Part shown: in pieces, positions 1 through 6,729 of the stretch
Layout of the letters: each line of letters opens with the position of its first letter
Numbering within the stretch: position 1 is the first letter of the stretch
Source of the DNA: Candidatus Aegiribacteria sp.
GTDB taxonomy: Bacteria; Fermentibacterota; Fermentibacteria; Fermentibacterales; JCC-6
Assembly (NCBI GenBank): GCA_030640155.1
Contig: DAOWJX010000308.1
Coordinates: 1 to 14,604, forward strand
Length of the DNA: 14,604 bases
Reading direction: 5' to 3'
Notes under the pieces: model-generated
The model's database searches: none
Seen by the model: the letters and a program-made list of their open reading frames with translations, nothing else
What the model was told of the DNA's origin: nothing
Position numbers and translations under genes: made by a program

Positions 1-25
1 ATTTTACTTAATTTATAAAAAATAC

Positions 26-54
26 TTGACAAATTAAACTATATATCGTATTAG
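26..54 (+). promoter_or_regulatory. Candidate sigma70-type promoter
   Basis: A perfect -35 hexamer TTGACA (26-31) is followed after 17 bases by TATTAG (49-54), a fair -10 box, in a very AT-rich stretch. Transcription would start near 61, upstream of a strong Shine-Dalgarno GGAGG at 92-96. It is the best-looking promoter in the window, yet the only reading frame it serves is the 24-codon ORF at 106-180. Assignment is by consensus matching only. Confidence 0.5.
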
Positions 55-105
55 TATAAAAACTTTTCTTATTTTTTGATTAAATTTTGTTGGAGGGAAA
101 AGATA

Positions 106-180
106 GTGCCCCAGAATACAGTAAGGGAAATAAGAGAAGAATCGGGATGTTCCGTGATTCAAATCAGACTGGATTCATGA
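106..180 (+). CDS. Short 24-aa ORF of unknown function behind a good promoter and RBS
   Basis: A GTG start at 106 lies 9 bases after GGAGG (92-96) and downstream of the TTGACA/TATTAG promoter. The frame encodes 24 residues (MPQNTVREIREESGCSVIQI, then RLDS) and stops with TGA at 178-180. There is no signal peptide or membrane segment and I recognise no family. It may be a small protein, a leader peptide, or the 5' remnant of a longer gene whose remainder was lost where the convergent gene at 210-974 now ends. The promoter and RBS support expression; the product itself has no independent support. Confidence 0.3.
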   Translation: MPQNTVREIREESGCSVIQIRLDS

Positions 181-209
181 CAGGATCAGAATACCTGCTA
201 CATCACAGC

Positions 210-974
210 TCAGGGGAAGCTGTTGAACCCCATGAAATTTGACACTCTCCAGGCATCATCCTCCCGGACAAGCTTTACCTCAAAAGGAAGCTCCAGCCCG
301 GTAGAACTGACAAATATAAGGGGAATATCAAGGTCATTACCATTTAAGGTATATTCTCCTATCTGCATCTCGTACATTGAGTAACGAGCAACCATTATTG
401 GGAGAGAGATAGTGAATTCAAGATATTCCAGAGCTGACCAATCTTCTATCTCACTGGCTGTCGCGGTGTATCCAGCGGCAACAAGACGGTTCATAGTTAA
501 TTCTTCGTCTCGATCAAGACTCTCCTTCAATACATCCAACATGAAATCTATGTCATCGAGTGCTTCACTTGAGACAAGATATACGACAGATTCACCATCC
601 CCCGATTTAAGAGCTTCAAAAAACGCCTCAAGAACCGCGGTAGGGTTGTCAGGAATTAAATCTGAAGTGTCTTCGTAGTATGAGTACTCATTAACCGATT
701 CAGAAGATTCATCCACATCCACCTGTAATACTTCCTCTTCTGTCGTAGATGTGTCAATAGTATCTGGGGGTGTTTCCTCTTCTGGTACAAACCCGTCAAC
801 AGGATCTGTTGGTATTTCCTCATCGGTAGTAAACCCGTCAACAGGGTCTGACGGTATTTCCTCATCGGTAGTAAATCCGTCAACAGGGTCCGGAGGTATT
901 TCCTCTTCGGTTTGTGCGAAAGTAACAGAGGTCACTAATGCGGACATCAATAATATTACTGCTGGATATCTCAA
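210..974 (-). CDS. Secreted acidic repeat protein with C-terminal NTF2-like/DUF4878-like domain
   Basis: A 254-aa hypothetical secreted protein. Residues 1-20 form a Sec signal peptide (charged MR, hydrophobic VILLMSALV, likely cleavage after TFA-20); no lipobox cysteine is visible, so a periplasmic or released protein is more likely than a lipoprotein. Residues about 24-65 hold three 14-residue repeats of the type EEIPxDPVDGFTTD, followed by two diverged units, giving a very acidic, proline-rich, probably unstructured linker. Residues about 109-254 (from NPTAVLEAFFEALKSGD) look like the small alpha+beta fold of DUF4878/SnoaL-like proteins, with a closing DDAWRVSNF typical of such domains. 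The start is TTG at 974, chosen because a GGGGAGGGG Shine-Dalgarno lies just upstream and the signal peptide begins there. The role is unknown; the domain guess is from pattern only. Confidence 0.7.
   Translation of the reverse strand: MRYPAVILLMSALVTSVTFAQTEEEIPPDPVDGFTTDEEIPSDPVDGFTTDEEIPTDPVDGFVPEEETPPDTIDTSTTEEEVLQVDVDESSESVNEYSYYEDTSDLIPDNPTAVLEAFFEALKSGDGESVVYLVSSEALDDIDFMLDVLKESLDRDEELTMNRLVAAGYTATASEIEDWSALEYLEFTISLPIMVARYSMYEMQIGEYTLNGNDLDIPLIFVSSTGLELPFEVKLVREDDAWRVSNFMGFNSFP
747..914 (-). repeat. 42-bp tandem coding repeats in the secreted acidic protein
   Basis: Three near-identical 42-bp units lie at 789-830, 831-872 and 873-914, with a decayed fourth at about 747-788. Each encodes 14 residues (EEIP-x-DPVDGF-TTD/VPE) in the minus-strand gene. 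The first two units differ at only a few bases, which suggests recent slippage or recombination and probable copy-number variation between strains. Confidence 0.9.
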
Positions 975-1064
975 AAGCCCCTCCCCTACGTGCTATCACG
1001 CGCATAACACATGAAACACATAACACTATTTATAATAAAAGCAAGGGGAACAGAATACCCAGTA

Positions 1065-1081
1065 AAACACCTTGAGTGTTT
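1065..1081. terminator. Weak hairpin in the gap downstream of pepT
   Basis: AAACAC (1065-1070) and GTGTTT (1076-1081) pair perfectly around a 5-base loop. Read on the minus strand, downstream of the pepT stop, the stem runs into TTTT, so it could be a weak intrinsic terminator for pepT. The stem is short and AT-rich. In the same 975-1161 gap there is also a direct repeat CATAACAC (1003-1010, 1019-1026) just upstream of the secreted-protein gene, and no convincing promoter. Confidence 0.3.
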
Positions 1082-1161
1082 CTCAATGATTTTCTAAACC
1101 ACCTATGCCAGGAGCCTGTTGTTCCTTGCGAATTCACAGCATTTCTGATAAAATGGATGGG

Positions 1162-2382
1162 CTAATGCGCTCCCCATATTTTCAGTGTTTCAAGTACAAT
1201 TCTGAAGGATGCTTCAAGTCCCTCCTCAGCAATCCACTCCTTCCTGGAGTGAAAGAATTCTCCTCCTGTAGGCAGATTAACTGTAGGAACTCCCATGAAT
1301 GATAATCTCGACCCGTCAGTGCCGCCTCTTATTGAACCTTCTTCCCCTTCAAGGACAGCTCTTTGCATTCCCTTCAGGGCGTAATCAACCGCTCTTCTAT
1401 CCTTCAGAAGAATCTCTCCGGGATTCTGGTACTGCTCTGTAAGTTCGAGCGAAATTTCCGCACGCGGATATTTAACCCTTATCCATTTCTCAATGCTGCG
1501 CATTCTTTTAATTCTTGTTTCCATTCCCTCCCGAGTGAAATCACGAAGGATCATCTTCAATTCGCCCTCGGCAGTTACAGAGGTGATGGAAAGCGGGTAG
1601 TCATAGCCCTCCATACCTGAGCTGTTCTCAGGCATTTCTTCTGAACTGATCATTGCAACAATATCCGCCAGAATCCGGACAGAGTTGACAAGAATATCCT
1701 TTGCACTTCCAGGATGAACTTCATTCCCTTTTACTTTCCAGTTAGCGGACCACGCATTGAAGGTTTGTGTATCCACCTTTCCAATAGCGCTCCCATCAAC
1801 GGTATATGCAAAATCAGCCCCGAATGTCGATATATTGAAATTGTCCATGCCCCTGCCGACTTCTTCATCTGTTGTAAACGCAACCTTCAGTGGGGGTCTT
1901 GGAATATCAGGATCTGCGATCAGATGTCTGCATATCTCCATAATGATCGCAATACCGGCTTTGTCATCAGCTCCAAGCAAGGTTGTACCATCAGAAGTAA
2001 TTATTGTACCCCCAACATACCTGATCATATCCACGGTCTCTTCCGGCTCTATGACAATATTTGATTGAAGAGTAATGGCCTTTCCGTCCCAGTCACTGTG
2101 AAGAACGGGAGATACATTTTTACCTGAGACATCTGGAGAAGTGTCTACGTGAGCAATCAGACCAATGATAGTATTACCACTTCCCTTTCCGGGAAGAGCT
2201 GCATAAAGAGTTCCCTTATCATCCAGTTCGATATGCTCCATACCTATTTCCTGTAATTCACTCTCTAGTATTCTGAGGAAATCAACCTGGCACGAGGAAG
2301 ACGGTGAGGCAGTGGAGGCTGGATCGGATGCACTATTGATTCTAACGTAACTCAGAAATCTTTCTGTTAACTGTTCAGACAT
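1162..2382 (-). CDS. pepT: Peptidase T (tripeptide aminopeptidase, M20B zinc peptidase)
   Basis: 406 aa, against about 408 in Salmonella PepT, so full length. It is a cytoplasmic two-zinc aminopeptidase that removes the N-terminal residue from tripeptides. Metal ligands and catalytic residues are all present at nearly the same numbers as the enterobacterial enzyme: H78 and D80 in AHVDTSPDVSG, D140 in GADDKAG, E173/E174 in TTDEEVGRGMDN, D196 in VDGSAIG, and H378 in PTGGEFFHSRKEW. H223 lies in EVHPGSAKD within the lid/dimerisation domain. The start is ATG at 2382, with AAGGAG at 2387-2392. The open frame continues upstream to 2889, but that part is antisense to pyrB, has no family similarity and is rejected. 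The gene is transcribed divergently from pyrBI. With the secreted carboxypeptidase and HutU elsewhere in the window it fits peptide scavenging. Confidence 0.97.
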   Translation of the reverse strand: MSEQLTERFLSYVRINSASDPASTASPSSSCQVDFLRILESELQEIGMEHIELDDKGTLYAALPGKGSGNTIIGLIAHVDTSPDVSGKNVSPVLHSDWDGKAITLQSNIVIEPEETVDMIRYVGGTIITSDGTTLLGADDKAGIAIIMEICRHLIADPDIPRPPLKVAFTTDEEVGRGMDNFNISTFGADFAYTVDGSAIGKVDTQTFNAWSANWKVKGNEVHPGSAKDILVNSVRILADIVAMISSEEMPENSSGMEGYDYPLSITSVTAEGELKMILRDFTREGMETRIKRMRSIEKWIRVKYPRAEISLELTEQYQNPGEILLKDRRAVDYALKGMQRAVLEGEEGSIRGGTDGSRLSFMGVPTVNLPTGGEFFHSRKEWIAEEGLEASFRIVLETLKIWGAH

Positions 2383-2412
2383 ATTTCTCCTTTTCATTAA
2401 CGGTTTCGATTT

Positions 2413-2434
2413 GGTATATATACCGAAGATTCGG
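2413..2434. promoter_or_regulatory. Two overlapping palindromes in the pepT-pyrB divergent region
   Basis: GGTATATATACC (2413-2424) is a perfect 12-bp palindrome. It overlaps CCGAAGATTCGG (2423-2434), an inverted repeat with 5-bp arms and a 2-base centre. They lie midway in the 118-bp gap between the divergent pepT and pyrB starts, where an operator or a -10-like TATATA for either gene would be expected. No consensus -35 accompanies them, so the regulator and exact promoters are unknown. Confidence 0.35.
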
Positions 2435-2500
2435 ATTGAGTACAGACTGAACGTGACCTGTGAGATATAGATATTCAATAAAAAGAAAGTAGGTGGTTCA

Positions 2501-3424
2501 GTGGTATCCTTCAAGAACAGAAGCGTTATATCCATAAGAGATATGTCGCTGGATGATCTCAAAAAGATCGTTGATACAACCCGTTTTGTGAAGGAATCCA
2601 ATCCCCCCGACTTCATGAGGGATAAAACTGTAGCAACACTATTTTTTGAACCTTCCACAAGAACCAGGCTCTCTTTCGAGTCGGCTGTTCTCAAAAGCGG
2701 CGGATCTGTTTTCGGCATAGCCAATCCTGGTTCATCTTCACAGAGCAAAGGTGAATCCTTTGCAGATTCGATCAGGACTGTCGCCGGATATTGCGATGTA
2801 ATGGTTATAAGGCATCCGGTAGAGGGAGCGGCAAGAATGGCTTCCGAGCTATCAGATACGCCTGTAATAAATGCGGGTGATGGAGCCAATCAACATCCTA
2901 CCCAGACCTTCCTGGATCTATTCACTATTAAGGAAATTCTGGGTACGCTTGATGGACTGAAGATTGGAATAGTGGGCGATCTTAAATACGGCAGAACAGT
3001 ACATTCACTTACACACGCACTTACGCTCTTTGGTGCGGAATTAACCTTCATCTCACCGCCTGCTCTGGCGATGCCGGAGCATATGCTCAAAGAACTTGAT
3101 GACAGGAAGATTCATTACAGGAACATGGAAGACCTGGAAGATGCCGGAAAACATAATCTGGATATCCTTTATGTGACCAGGATCCAGAAAGAGCGTTTCG
3201 GTGACCCGCAGGAATACGAAAAAGTCGCAGGCAGCTACAGAATCACCGGAGAAACTATCGAAATCCTTGGAAAAGATATCAGAATAATGCACCCGCTCCC
3301 ACGCGTTGATGAGATTGCGGAGGAAATTGATAGCCTTCCGAACGCATTGTACTTCACTCAGGCTCACAACGGAATACCCACACGACAGGCGCTGATTGGC
3401 CTGGTGACAGGAGGTCTGGACTGA
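2501..3424 (+). CDS. pyrB: Aspartate carbamoyltransferase catalytic chain
   Basis: 307 aa. It condenses carbamoyl phosphate with L-aspartate to N-carbamoyl-L-aspartate, the committed step of pyrimidine synthesis in the cytoplasm. Visible motifs are the carbamoyl-phosphate loop FFEPSTRTRLSFE (S52-T53-R54-T55), the 80s loop SSSQSKGES with K83, R104-H105, QHPTQTFLDL with H132 and Q135, the aspartate-side DLKYGRTVHSL with R165, and HPLPRVDEI at 264-272. The start is GTG at 2501, with AGGTGG at 2491-2496. Its TGA stop overlaps the ATG of pyrI by one base (TGATG), so the two chains are co-translated, as expected for the c6r6 holoenzyme. All active-site motifs look intact. Confidence 0.98.
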   Translation: MVSFKNRSVISIRDMSLDDLKKIVDTTRFVKESNPPDFMRDKTVATLFFEPSTRTRLSFESAVLKSGGSVFGIANPGSSSQSKGESFADSIRTVAGYCDVMVIRHPVEGAARMASELSDTPVINAGDGANQHPTQTFLDLFTIKEILGTLDGLKIGIVGDLKYGRTVHSLTHALTLFGAELTFISPPALAMPEHMLKELDDRKIHYRNMEDLEDAGKHNLDILYVTRIQKERFGDPQEYEKVAGSYRITGETIEILGKDIRIMHPLPRVDEIAEEIDSLPNALYFTQAHNGIPTRQALIGLVTGGLD

Positions 3425-3882
3425 TGGACAGAGCATACAAGGTTTATTCAATTCAGAATGGAACTGTCATTGATCATATTCCTACTCCCCTTGCTCTCAA
3501 GGTCATCCGCATACTAGGACTCGGAAATGAAGGAATAATGACGATTGGCATCGGTTTCCGATCCAAGAAGTACCCTGCTGGTAAAGATATTGTCAAAGTC
3601 GAGAACCGGGTATTATCTCATGATGAAACGGATATGATCGCTCTGATAGCACCCGATGCTACAATCAATATTATCAAAGACGGCAGAGTGTTTGAAAAAC
3701 GTCAGATCTCTCTACCTTCTGAGGTCAGGGGTATTCTTGCCTGCCCAAATCCCAATTGTGCGACCAACAAGCTGGGAGCAGAAAAACACTTCTTTCTTGA
3801 AGACAGAATATCTGTTACATACAGATGCAAATACTGTGAACGTGCAACTGTGATCGAAGCCGATCTGCTAAGCTCAAATTAG
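3424..3882 (+). CDS. pyrI: Aspartate carbamoyltransferase regulatory chain
   Basis: 152 aa, normal for the family. It binds allosteric nucleotides (CTP/UTP inhibit, ATP activates in the E. coli enzyme) and holds catalytic trimers together through its zinc domain. The allosteric domain has GTVIDHIP (D17, H18), matching the E. coli nucleotide-site residues, followed by the KVIRILGL helix. The C-terminal zinc site is complete: C107 and C112 in CPNPNC, C135 and C138 in CKYC. The start ATG overlaps the pyrB stop. The stop TAG (3880-3882) lies inside the 6-bp duplicated target of the MITE-like element that follows. Reconstructing the empty site (AATTAGTAGAAATG) leaves the same stop, so the insertion did not change the protein. 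Confidence 0.97.
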   Translation: MDRAYKVYSIQNGTVIDHIPTPLALKVIRILGLGNEGIMTIGIGFRSKKYPAGKDIVKVENRVLSHDETDMIALIAPDATINIIKDGRVFEKRQISLPSEVRGILACPNPNCATNKLGAEKHFFLEDRISVTYRCKYCERATVIEADLLSSN

Positions 3883-3884
3883 TA

Positions 3885-3906
3885 CCCGAAACCATCCCAA
3901 ACGCTC
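3885..3906 (+). repeat. Left terminal inverted repeat of the MITE-like element
   Basis: It begins CCCGAAACCATC and matches the reverse complement of 4023-4044 with three mismatches. The preceding six bases, TTAGTA, are repeated directly after the right end. Confidence 0.75.
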
Positions 3907-4022
3907 GAAGCGAAGCGTTGCAGATGGTTGTGGATACAAGGCTTGCGAGTGCAGACTTCTCGACTCGGGGACGGATGCTTGAGCATAACGCAGTAGACGC
4001 AGCGATATGCATCGCTGCAGCA

Positions 4023-4044
4023 GAGTGTTTGTGATGGATTCGGG
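4023..4044 (-). repeat. Right terminal inverted repeat of the MITE-like element
   Basis: It ends GATGGATTCGGG on the plus strand and pairs with 3885-3906 at 19 of 22 positions. It is followed by the TTAGTA copy at 4045-4050. Confidence 0.75.
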
Positions 4045-4069
4045 TTAGTAGAAATGCAGCCAGATGGAA

Positions 4070-4627
4070 TCAGATCATTCCAGGTGACTTAATTCTTAGA
4101 TATCTGTCCCGTTCGCTGAAAACGCATCCGCAGTAAGGCTGCCGGTACATGCCGTTTTCTCTGGAAATCCTTACTGAATCCTTGTATAGATCTCTGAAAT
4201 CTCTATATATGAATTCCACTCCAACCTTGAACGCTGCATTTTCTCCAGCTCTTATTATCTGCTCCTGGTTCTGATAAGGGCTTACAGACAACGTTGTTGA
4301 GAACGCAGGCATTCCCATTTCGTATGCCCTATCTGCTGTCACTGAAAGCCTGTCTTCAAAGCAGGCATAACATCTGTTCTCTGCCTCAAGAAGCATTCTT
4401 ATGTTCTCTTCCAGGGGATATGCTTCAACTGTCTCAAGAGGAATTCCCTCTGAACCGGAGTATGCAGTCAGAGAGTCCAGTCTTCTCTGTCTTTCCTGGA
4501 AGGGATGAATATTCGGATTGTAAAAGAAGGCTGTAATTCCGAACCCCTCCAGGGAGAGTGCCTTCTGAACAACAGTCATGCACGGAGCGCAACATACATG
4601 CAGCAGCAGTGGAACGGGGGTGATCAC
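4070..4627 (-). CDS. queH: Epoxyqueuosine reductase QueH
   Basis: 185 aa. It carries out the last step of queuosine synthesis, reducing epoxyqueuosine in the anticodon of tRNAs for Tyr, His, Asn and Asp. It is the cobalamin-independent replacement for QueG (old name DUF208). The signature LLLHVCCAPC is at residues 7-16 (C12, C13, C16), followed by NPNIHP (37-42), RCYACF with C86 and C89, FSTTLSVSPYQNQ (109-121), and a closing YCGC (C166, C168). These cysteines are the family's iron-sulfur and redox residues. The GTG start overlaps the ruvB stop by 4 nt (GTGA), so it is the last gene of the yebC-ruvCAB-queH operon. In many bacteria ruvB is followed instead by queA-tgt, so the queuosine link to this neighbourhood is kept with a different enzyme. 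Confidence 0.95.
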   Translation of the reverse strand: MITPVPLLLHVCCAPCMTVVQKALSLEGFGITAFFYNPNIHPFQERQRRLDSLTAYSGSEGIPLETVEAYPLEENIRMLLEAENRCYACFEDRLSVTADRAYEMGMPAFSTTLSVSPYQNQEQIIRAGENAAFKVGVEFIYRDFRDLYKDSVRISRENGMYRQPYCGCVFSERDRYLRIKSPGMI

Positions 4628-5643
4628 AATGGTAATTCTTCCTGACCCCTGTGATCAAGCCCAAGGTGCCTGCATGCTTTGGGAGTAGACATTCTTCCCC
4701 TGCTTGTTCTGTTTAAAAACCCGGCTGAAAGAAGAAATGGCTCGACTACATCGATGAGAGTATCCTGTTCCTCATTCAGGGTTGCAGCAAGAGCGGCAAC
4801 ACCAACAGGGCCGCCTGTATACTGATTTATAATTATCTGAAGGTATTTCCTGTCCAGACTGTCCAATCCAGCTTCATCGATACCATGAATATCCATTGCC
4901 TCAACTGCGACATCCTCTGTAATGGAATCCTTTTCTTCAACCTGTGCAAAATCGCGAACCCTCTTGAGAAGTCTATTGGATATCCTGGGTGTTCCCCGCG
5001 ACCTAAGAGCAATTGTCTCCGCTCCTTCATCCGTGATATCAATGTTGAGAATCTTTGATGATCTACGGACAACCTCAGTAAGTTCGCACGCAGTGTAGAA
5101 TTGCATGTGGAGTGACAGGCCGAATCTGTCTCTCATTGGTCCGGTGATGAGTCCAGCCCTCGTAGTGGCACCGACGATCGTGAATTCGGCGAGATCAAGC
5201 CTTACAGTTCGGGCATGAGGACCTGGATCAAGTATAATGTCTATTTCGAAATCCTCCATAGCGGGATACAGGTACTCTTCGACAATTCTTGGTAATCTGT
5301 GCATTTCATCGATGAAGAAGATATCGCCCTGCTGGAGATTGGTGAGTATTCCTACAAGATCAGCAGCTCTTTCAAGAGCTGGGCCGGACGCAGAAACAAA
5401 ACCTGCATTCATCTCGGTTGCTACTATATGAGCGAGAGTTGTCTTTCCAAGCCCGGGAGGACCGTGAAACAGAATATGATCAAGAGGTTCACCTCTTCCT
5501 AGAGCAGCCTGAATAGCTATGGATAGTTTTTTAACTACAGCTTCCTGACCGATGTACTCGTGTAGATTTTTCGGTCGAAGAGAAGTAAGCGTGCTTTCAT
5601 CTATGCTCTCTGATCCGCCTGAAATAATGGACTCTCTGCTCAC
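4624..5643 (-). CDS. ruvB: Holliday junction branch migration ATPase RuvB
   Basis: 339 aa from the GTG at 5643. It is a hexameric AAA+ motor that, loaded by RuvA, drives Holliday-junction branch migration. Residues: LRPKNLHEYIGQE (22-34); Walker A GPPGLGKTT (61-69); Walker B FFIDEMHR, with D112-E113; sensor GATTRAGLI (158-166); arginine finger in MRDRFGL (170-176); C-terminal winged helix ending with SRGRMSTPKACRHLGL. The frame is open to an ATG at 5670, but the GTG is preferred. AGGAG lies 6 nt upstream, the GTGA overlap with the ruvA stop is the same arrangement as ruvB-queH, and the resulting length is the usual RuvB size. The extra nine residues would be unlike the family. Confidence 0.97.
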   Translation of the reverse strand: MSRESIISGGSESIDESTLTSLRPKNLHEYIGQEAVVKKLSIAIQAALGRGEPLDHILFHGPPGLGKTTLAHIVATEMNAGFVSASGPALERAADLVGILTNLQQGDIFFIDEMHRLPRIVEEYLYPAMEDFEIDIILDPGPHARTVRLDLAEFTIVGATTRAGLITGPMRDRFGLSLHMQFYTACELTEVVRRSSKILNIDITDEGAETIALRSRGTPRISNRLLKRVRDFAQVEEKDSITEDVAVEAMDIHGIDEAGLDSLDRKYLQIIINQYTGGPVGVAALAATLNEEQDTLIDVVEPFLLSAGFLNRTSRGRMSTPKACRHLGLDHRGQEELPL

Positions 5644-6239
5644 TTTCTGCTCCTGATCTTCATGGCACATTTGATAATATCCGATGTTTCCGCATCTTCT
5701 CCAATTTCCTTTATGGTCTTAAGAAGCAGGTTTTCAGCTTCAGAAGGCGGAATACCAAGCTGTCGAAGCACAGCCCGGGCTTCGCCCAGAGCCACCGTAT
5801 CCGACCTTACAGCTGAGAGAGAACCATAGACTTTCTCCATCTGATCCTGAAGTCTGGCTACAATCTGCCTTGCCCTCTTGTTTCCTATTCCAGGAAGTGC
5901 GGTCAGATAAGCATAATCCTCGGAAGCAATTGCGCCACCTATCTCGAAAGGGGGTCTCGCAAGTGCTTTTACGGCAGCTTTTACGCCTACTCCGGATACG
6001 GAGATGAACTGCTCGAAGAATTCTCTGTCTCTGATCTCTGGAAATCCCACAATAAGAGGCACTATGCGATTCCCTTCCATTTGAAAATGAAGGTATACGG
6101 GTATATCCAGAGTCTGTCCCACTGAAACCCGTCTCAGGAAGAATCCCGGAGCGAGGATTTTCAATACAACGGGACCTGTCCGGAGATAAATGGTGGAATC
6201 ACCTGTGTCTACTACTGTTCCTCTTATACTTTCTATCAT
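5640..6239 (-). CDS. ruvA: Holliday junction DNA-binding protein RuvA
   Basis: 199 aa. It binds the four-way junction as a tetramer and recruits RuvB. The N-terminal OB-fold runs from MIESIRGTVVD to about residue 65. The tandem helix-hairpin-helix region includes FISVSGVGVKAAVKAL and LTALPGIGNKRARQIVARL, both with the expected GxG hairpins. The C-terminal three-helix RuvB-contacting domain contains ALGEARAVLRQLGIPPSEAE. The start is placed at ATG 6239 because RuvA proteins begin MI-x-x-x-x-G. An in-frame ATG at 6254 would add five residues (MKVNG) and cannot be excluded. The 5' end overlaps the ruvC 3' end by about 41 nt, in another frame. Confidence 0.94.
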   Translation of the reverse strand: MIESIRGTVVDTGDSTIYLRTGPVVLKILAPGFFLRRVSVGQTLDIPVYLHFQMEGNRIVPLIVGFPEIRDREFFEQFISVSGVGVKAAVKALARPPFEIGGAIASEDYAYLTALPGIGNKRARQIVARLQDQMEKVYGSLSAVRSDTVALGEARAVLRQLGIPPSEAENLLLKTIKEIGEDAETSDIIKCAMKIRSRK

Positions 6240-6729
6240 ACCGTTCACTTTCATATGCAGCTATTGCAGCAGCAAGAGCGTCAGTAACATCATCAGGTCG
6301 TATTTCTTCAGATATACCCAGAAGGTGCCTGACCATACCGGCAACCTGTTCCTTGCTTGCCCTTCCTTTCCCGGTCACAAGCTTCTTTATCTTCGTTGAA
6401 GGGAGTGGAATAATCCGCAGATTCCTCCTTTGACCCGCAAGGCAAAGCACTCCCCTGGCGTGCCCCATCTTGATAGCTGTTGCAGGATGCCTGTAGTGCG
6501 AGTACACCTGCTCCAGTCCCATGGCTTCGGGATGAAAGGAGTCGATTACCTCGATAAGACCGGTGTACAGTTCATCAAGCCTTGCAGGAAGCAGATCATC
6601 CGGCGAGGATTTGATCGTCCCTGCATCAATCAATACCGTGTTTCCTGACTCAAATCGAAGGACACCATAACCTGTTGTACCCAGTCCGGGATCTATACCG
6701 ATATAAACTGGAGCTTTATCAGGATTCAA
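6199..6729 (-). CDS. ruvC: Holliday junction resolvase RuvC
   Basis: 176 aa. It is a dimeric metal-dependent endonuclease with an RNase H fold that cuts Holliday junctions symmetrically. The acidic tetrad is visible: D13 in YIGIDPGLGTTGYG, E73 in GLEQVYSHYR, and D147 and D150 in RPDDVTDALAAAIAAY, with the same spacing of three as in E. coli. KMGHARGV and PSTKIKKLVTGKGRASKEQV are also typical. The start is TTG at 6729, directly abutting the yebC TAA stop, with GGGAAGAG just upstream. No better start exists before the first catalytic strand. The C-terminal tail (SERYDRKYKRNSSRHR) is basic and is formed by the region overlapping the ruvA start. Confidence 0.96.
   Translation of the reverse strand: MNPDKAPVYIGIDPGLGTTGYGVLRFESGNTVLIDAGTIKSSPDDLLPARLDELYTGLIEVIDSFHPEAMGLEQVYSHYRHPATAIKMGHARGVLCLAGQRRNLRIIPLPSTKIKKLVTGKGRASKEQVAGMVRHLLGISEEIRPDDVTDALAAAIAAYESERYDRKYKRNSSRHR

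Larger units (their letters stand above)
3885..4044. mobile_element. 160-bp MITE-like inverted-repeat element at the pyrI stop codon
   Basis: The ends are 22-bp inverted repeats (3885-3906 and 4023-4044) that match at 19 of 22 positions. The element is flanked by identical hexamers TTAGTA at 3879-3884 and 4045-4050, as left by transposition. If the adjacent A/T pair is counted in the repeat, the target duplication becomes TAGT instead. The interior has no plausible gene but much secondary structure: an 8-bp GC-rich hairpin GCAGCGAT-ATGC-ATCGCTGC (3999-4018), and a left-end imperfect hairpin where ACCATC...AACGCT (3891-3905) pairs with AGCGTT...GATGGT (3914-3928). It lies between convergent pyrI and queH, and may act as a bidirectional transcription barrier. 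The transposase that mobilised it is not in the window. A structured RNA or REP-type repeat is the alternative. Confidence 0.7.

Noticed and set aside
178..240. Read-through of the TGA at 178-180 as selenocysteine
   Set aside because: The frame continues only into antisense sequence of the neighbouring gene, with no family similarity and no convincing hairpin element after the TGA.
747..914. Regular 42-bp repeats as a possible CRISPR array
   Set aside because: There are no unique spacers; the repeats are contiguous, in frame and translate to a 14-residue protein repeat.
2383..2889. 169-residue N-terminal extension of peptidase T
   Set aside because: It is antisense to pyrB, unlike any M20 peptidase, and the real start at 2382 has its own AAGGAG and gives the normal family length.
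3815..4012. 65-aa minus-strand ORF through the MITE-like element
   Set aside because: It crosses the element boundary into antisense of pyrI and has no RBS or recognisable sequence.
3999..4018. GC-rich hairpin as a tRNA or a simple terminator
   Set aside because: There is no cloverleaf and no T-run on either side; it is better explained as internal structure of the inverted-repeat element.
4065..4082. TGGAAT/ATTCCA hairpin at the queH stop as a terminator
   Set aside because: The stem is only 6 bp, has no U-tract and overlaps the stop codon.
5644..5670. Nine extra N-terminal residues on RuvB from ATG 5670
   Set aside because: The GTG at 5643 has a well-placed AGGAG, gives standard RuvB length and reproduces the GTGA stop-start overlap.
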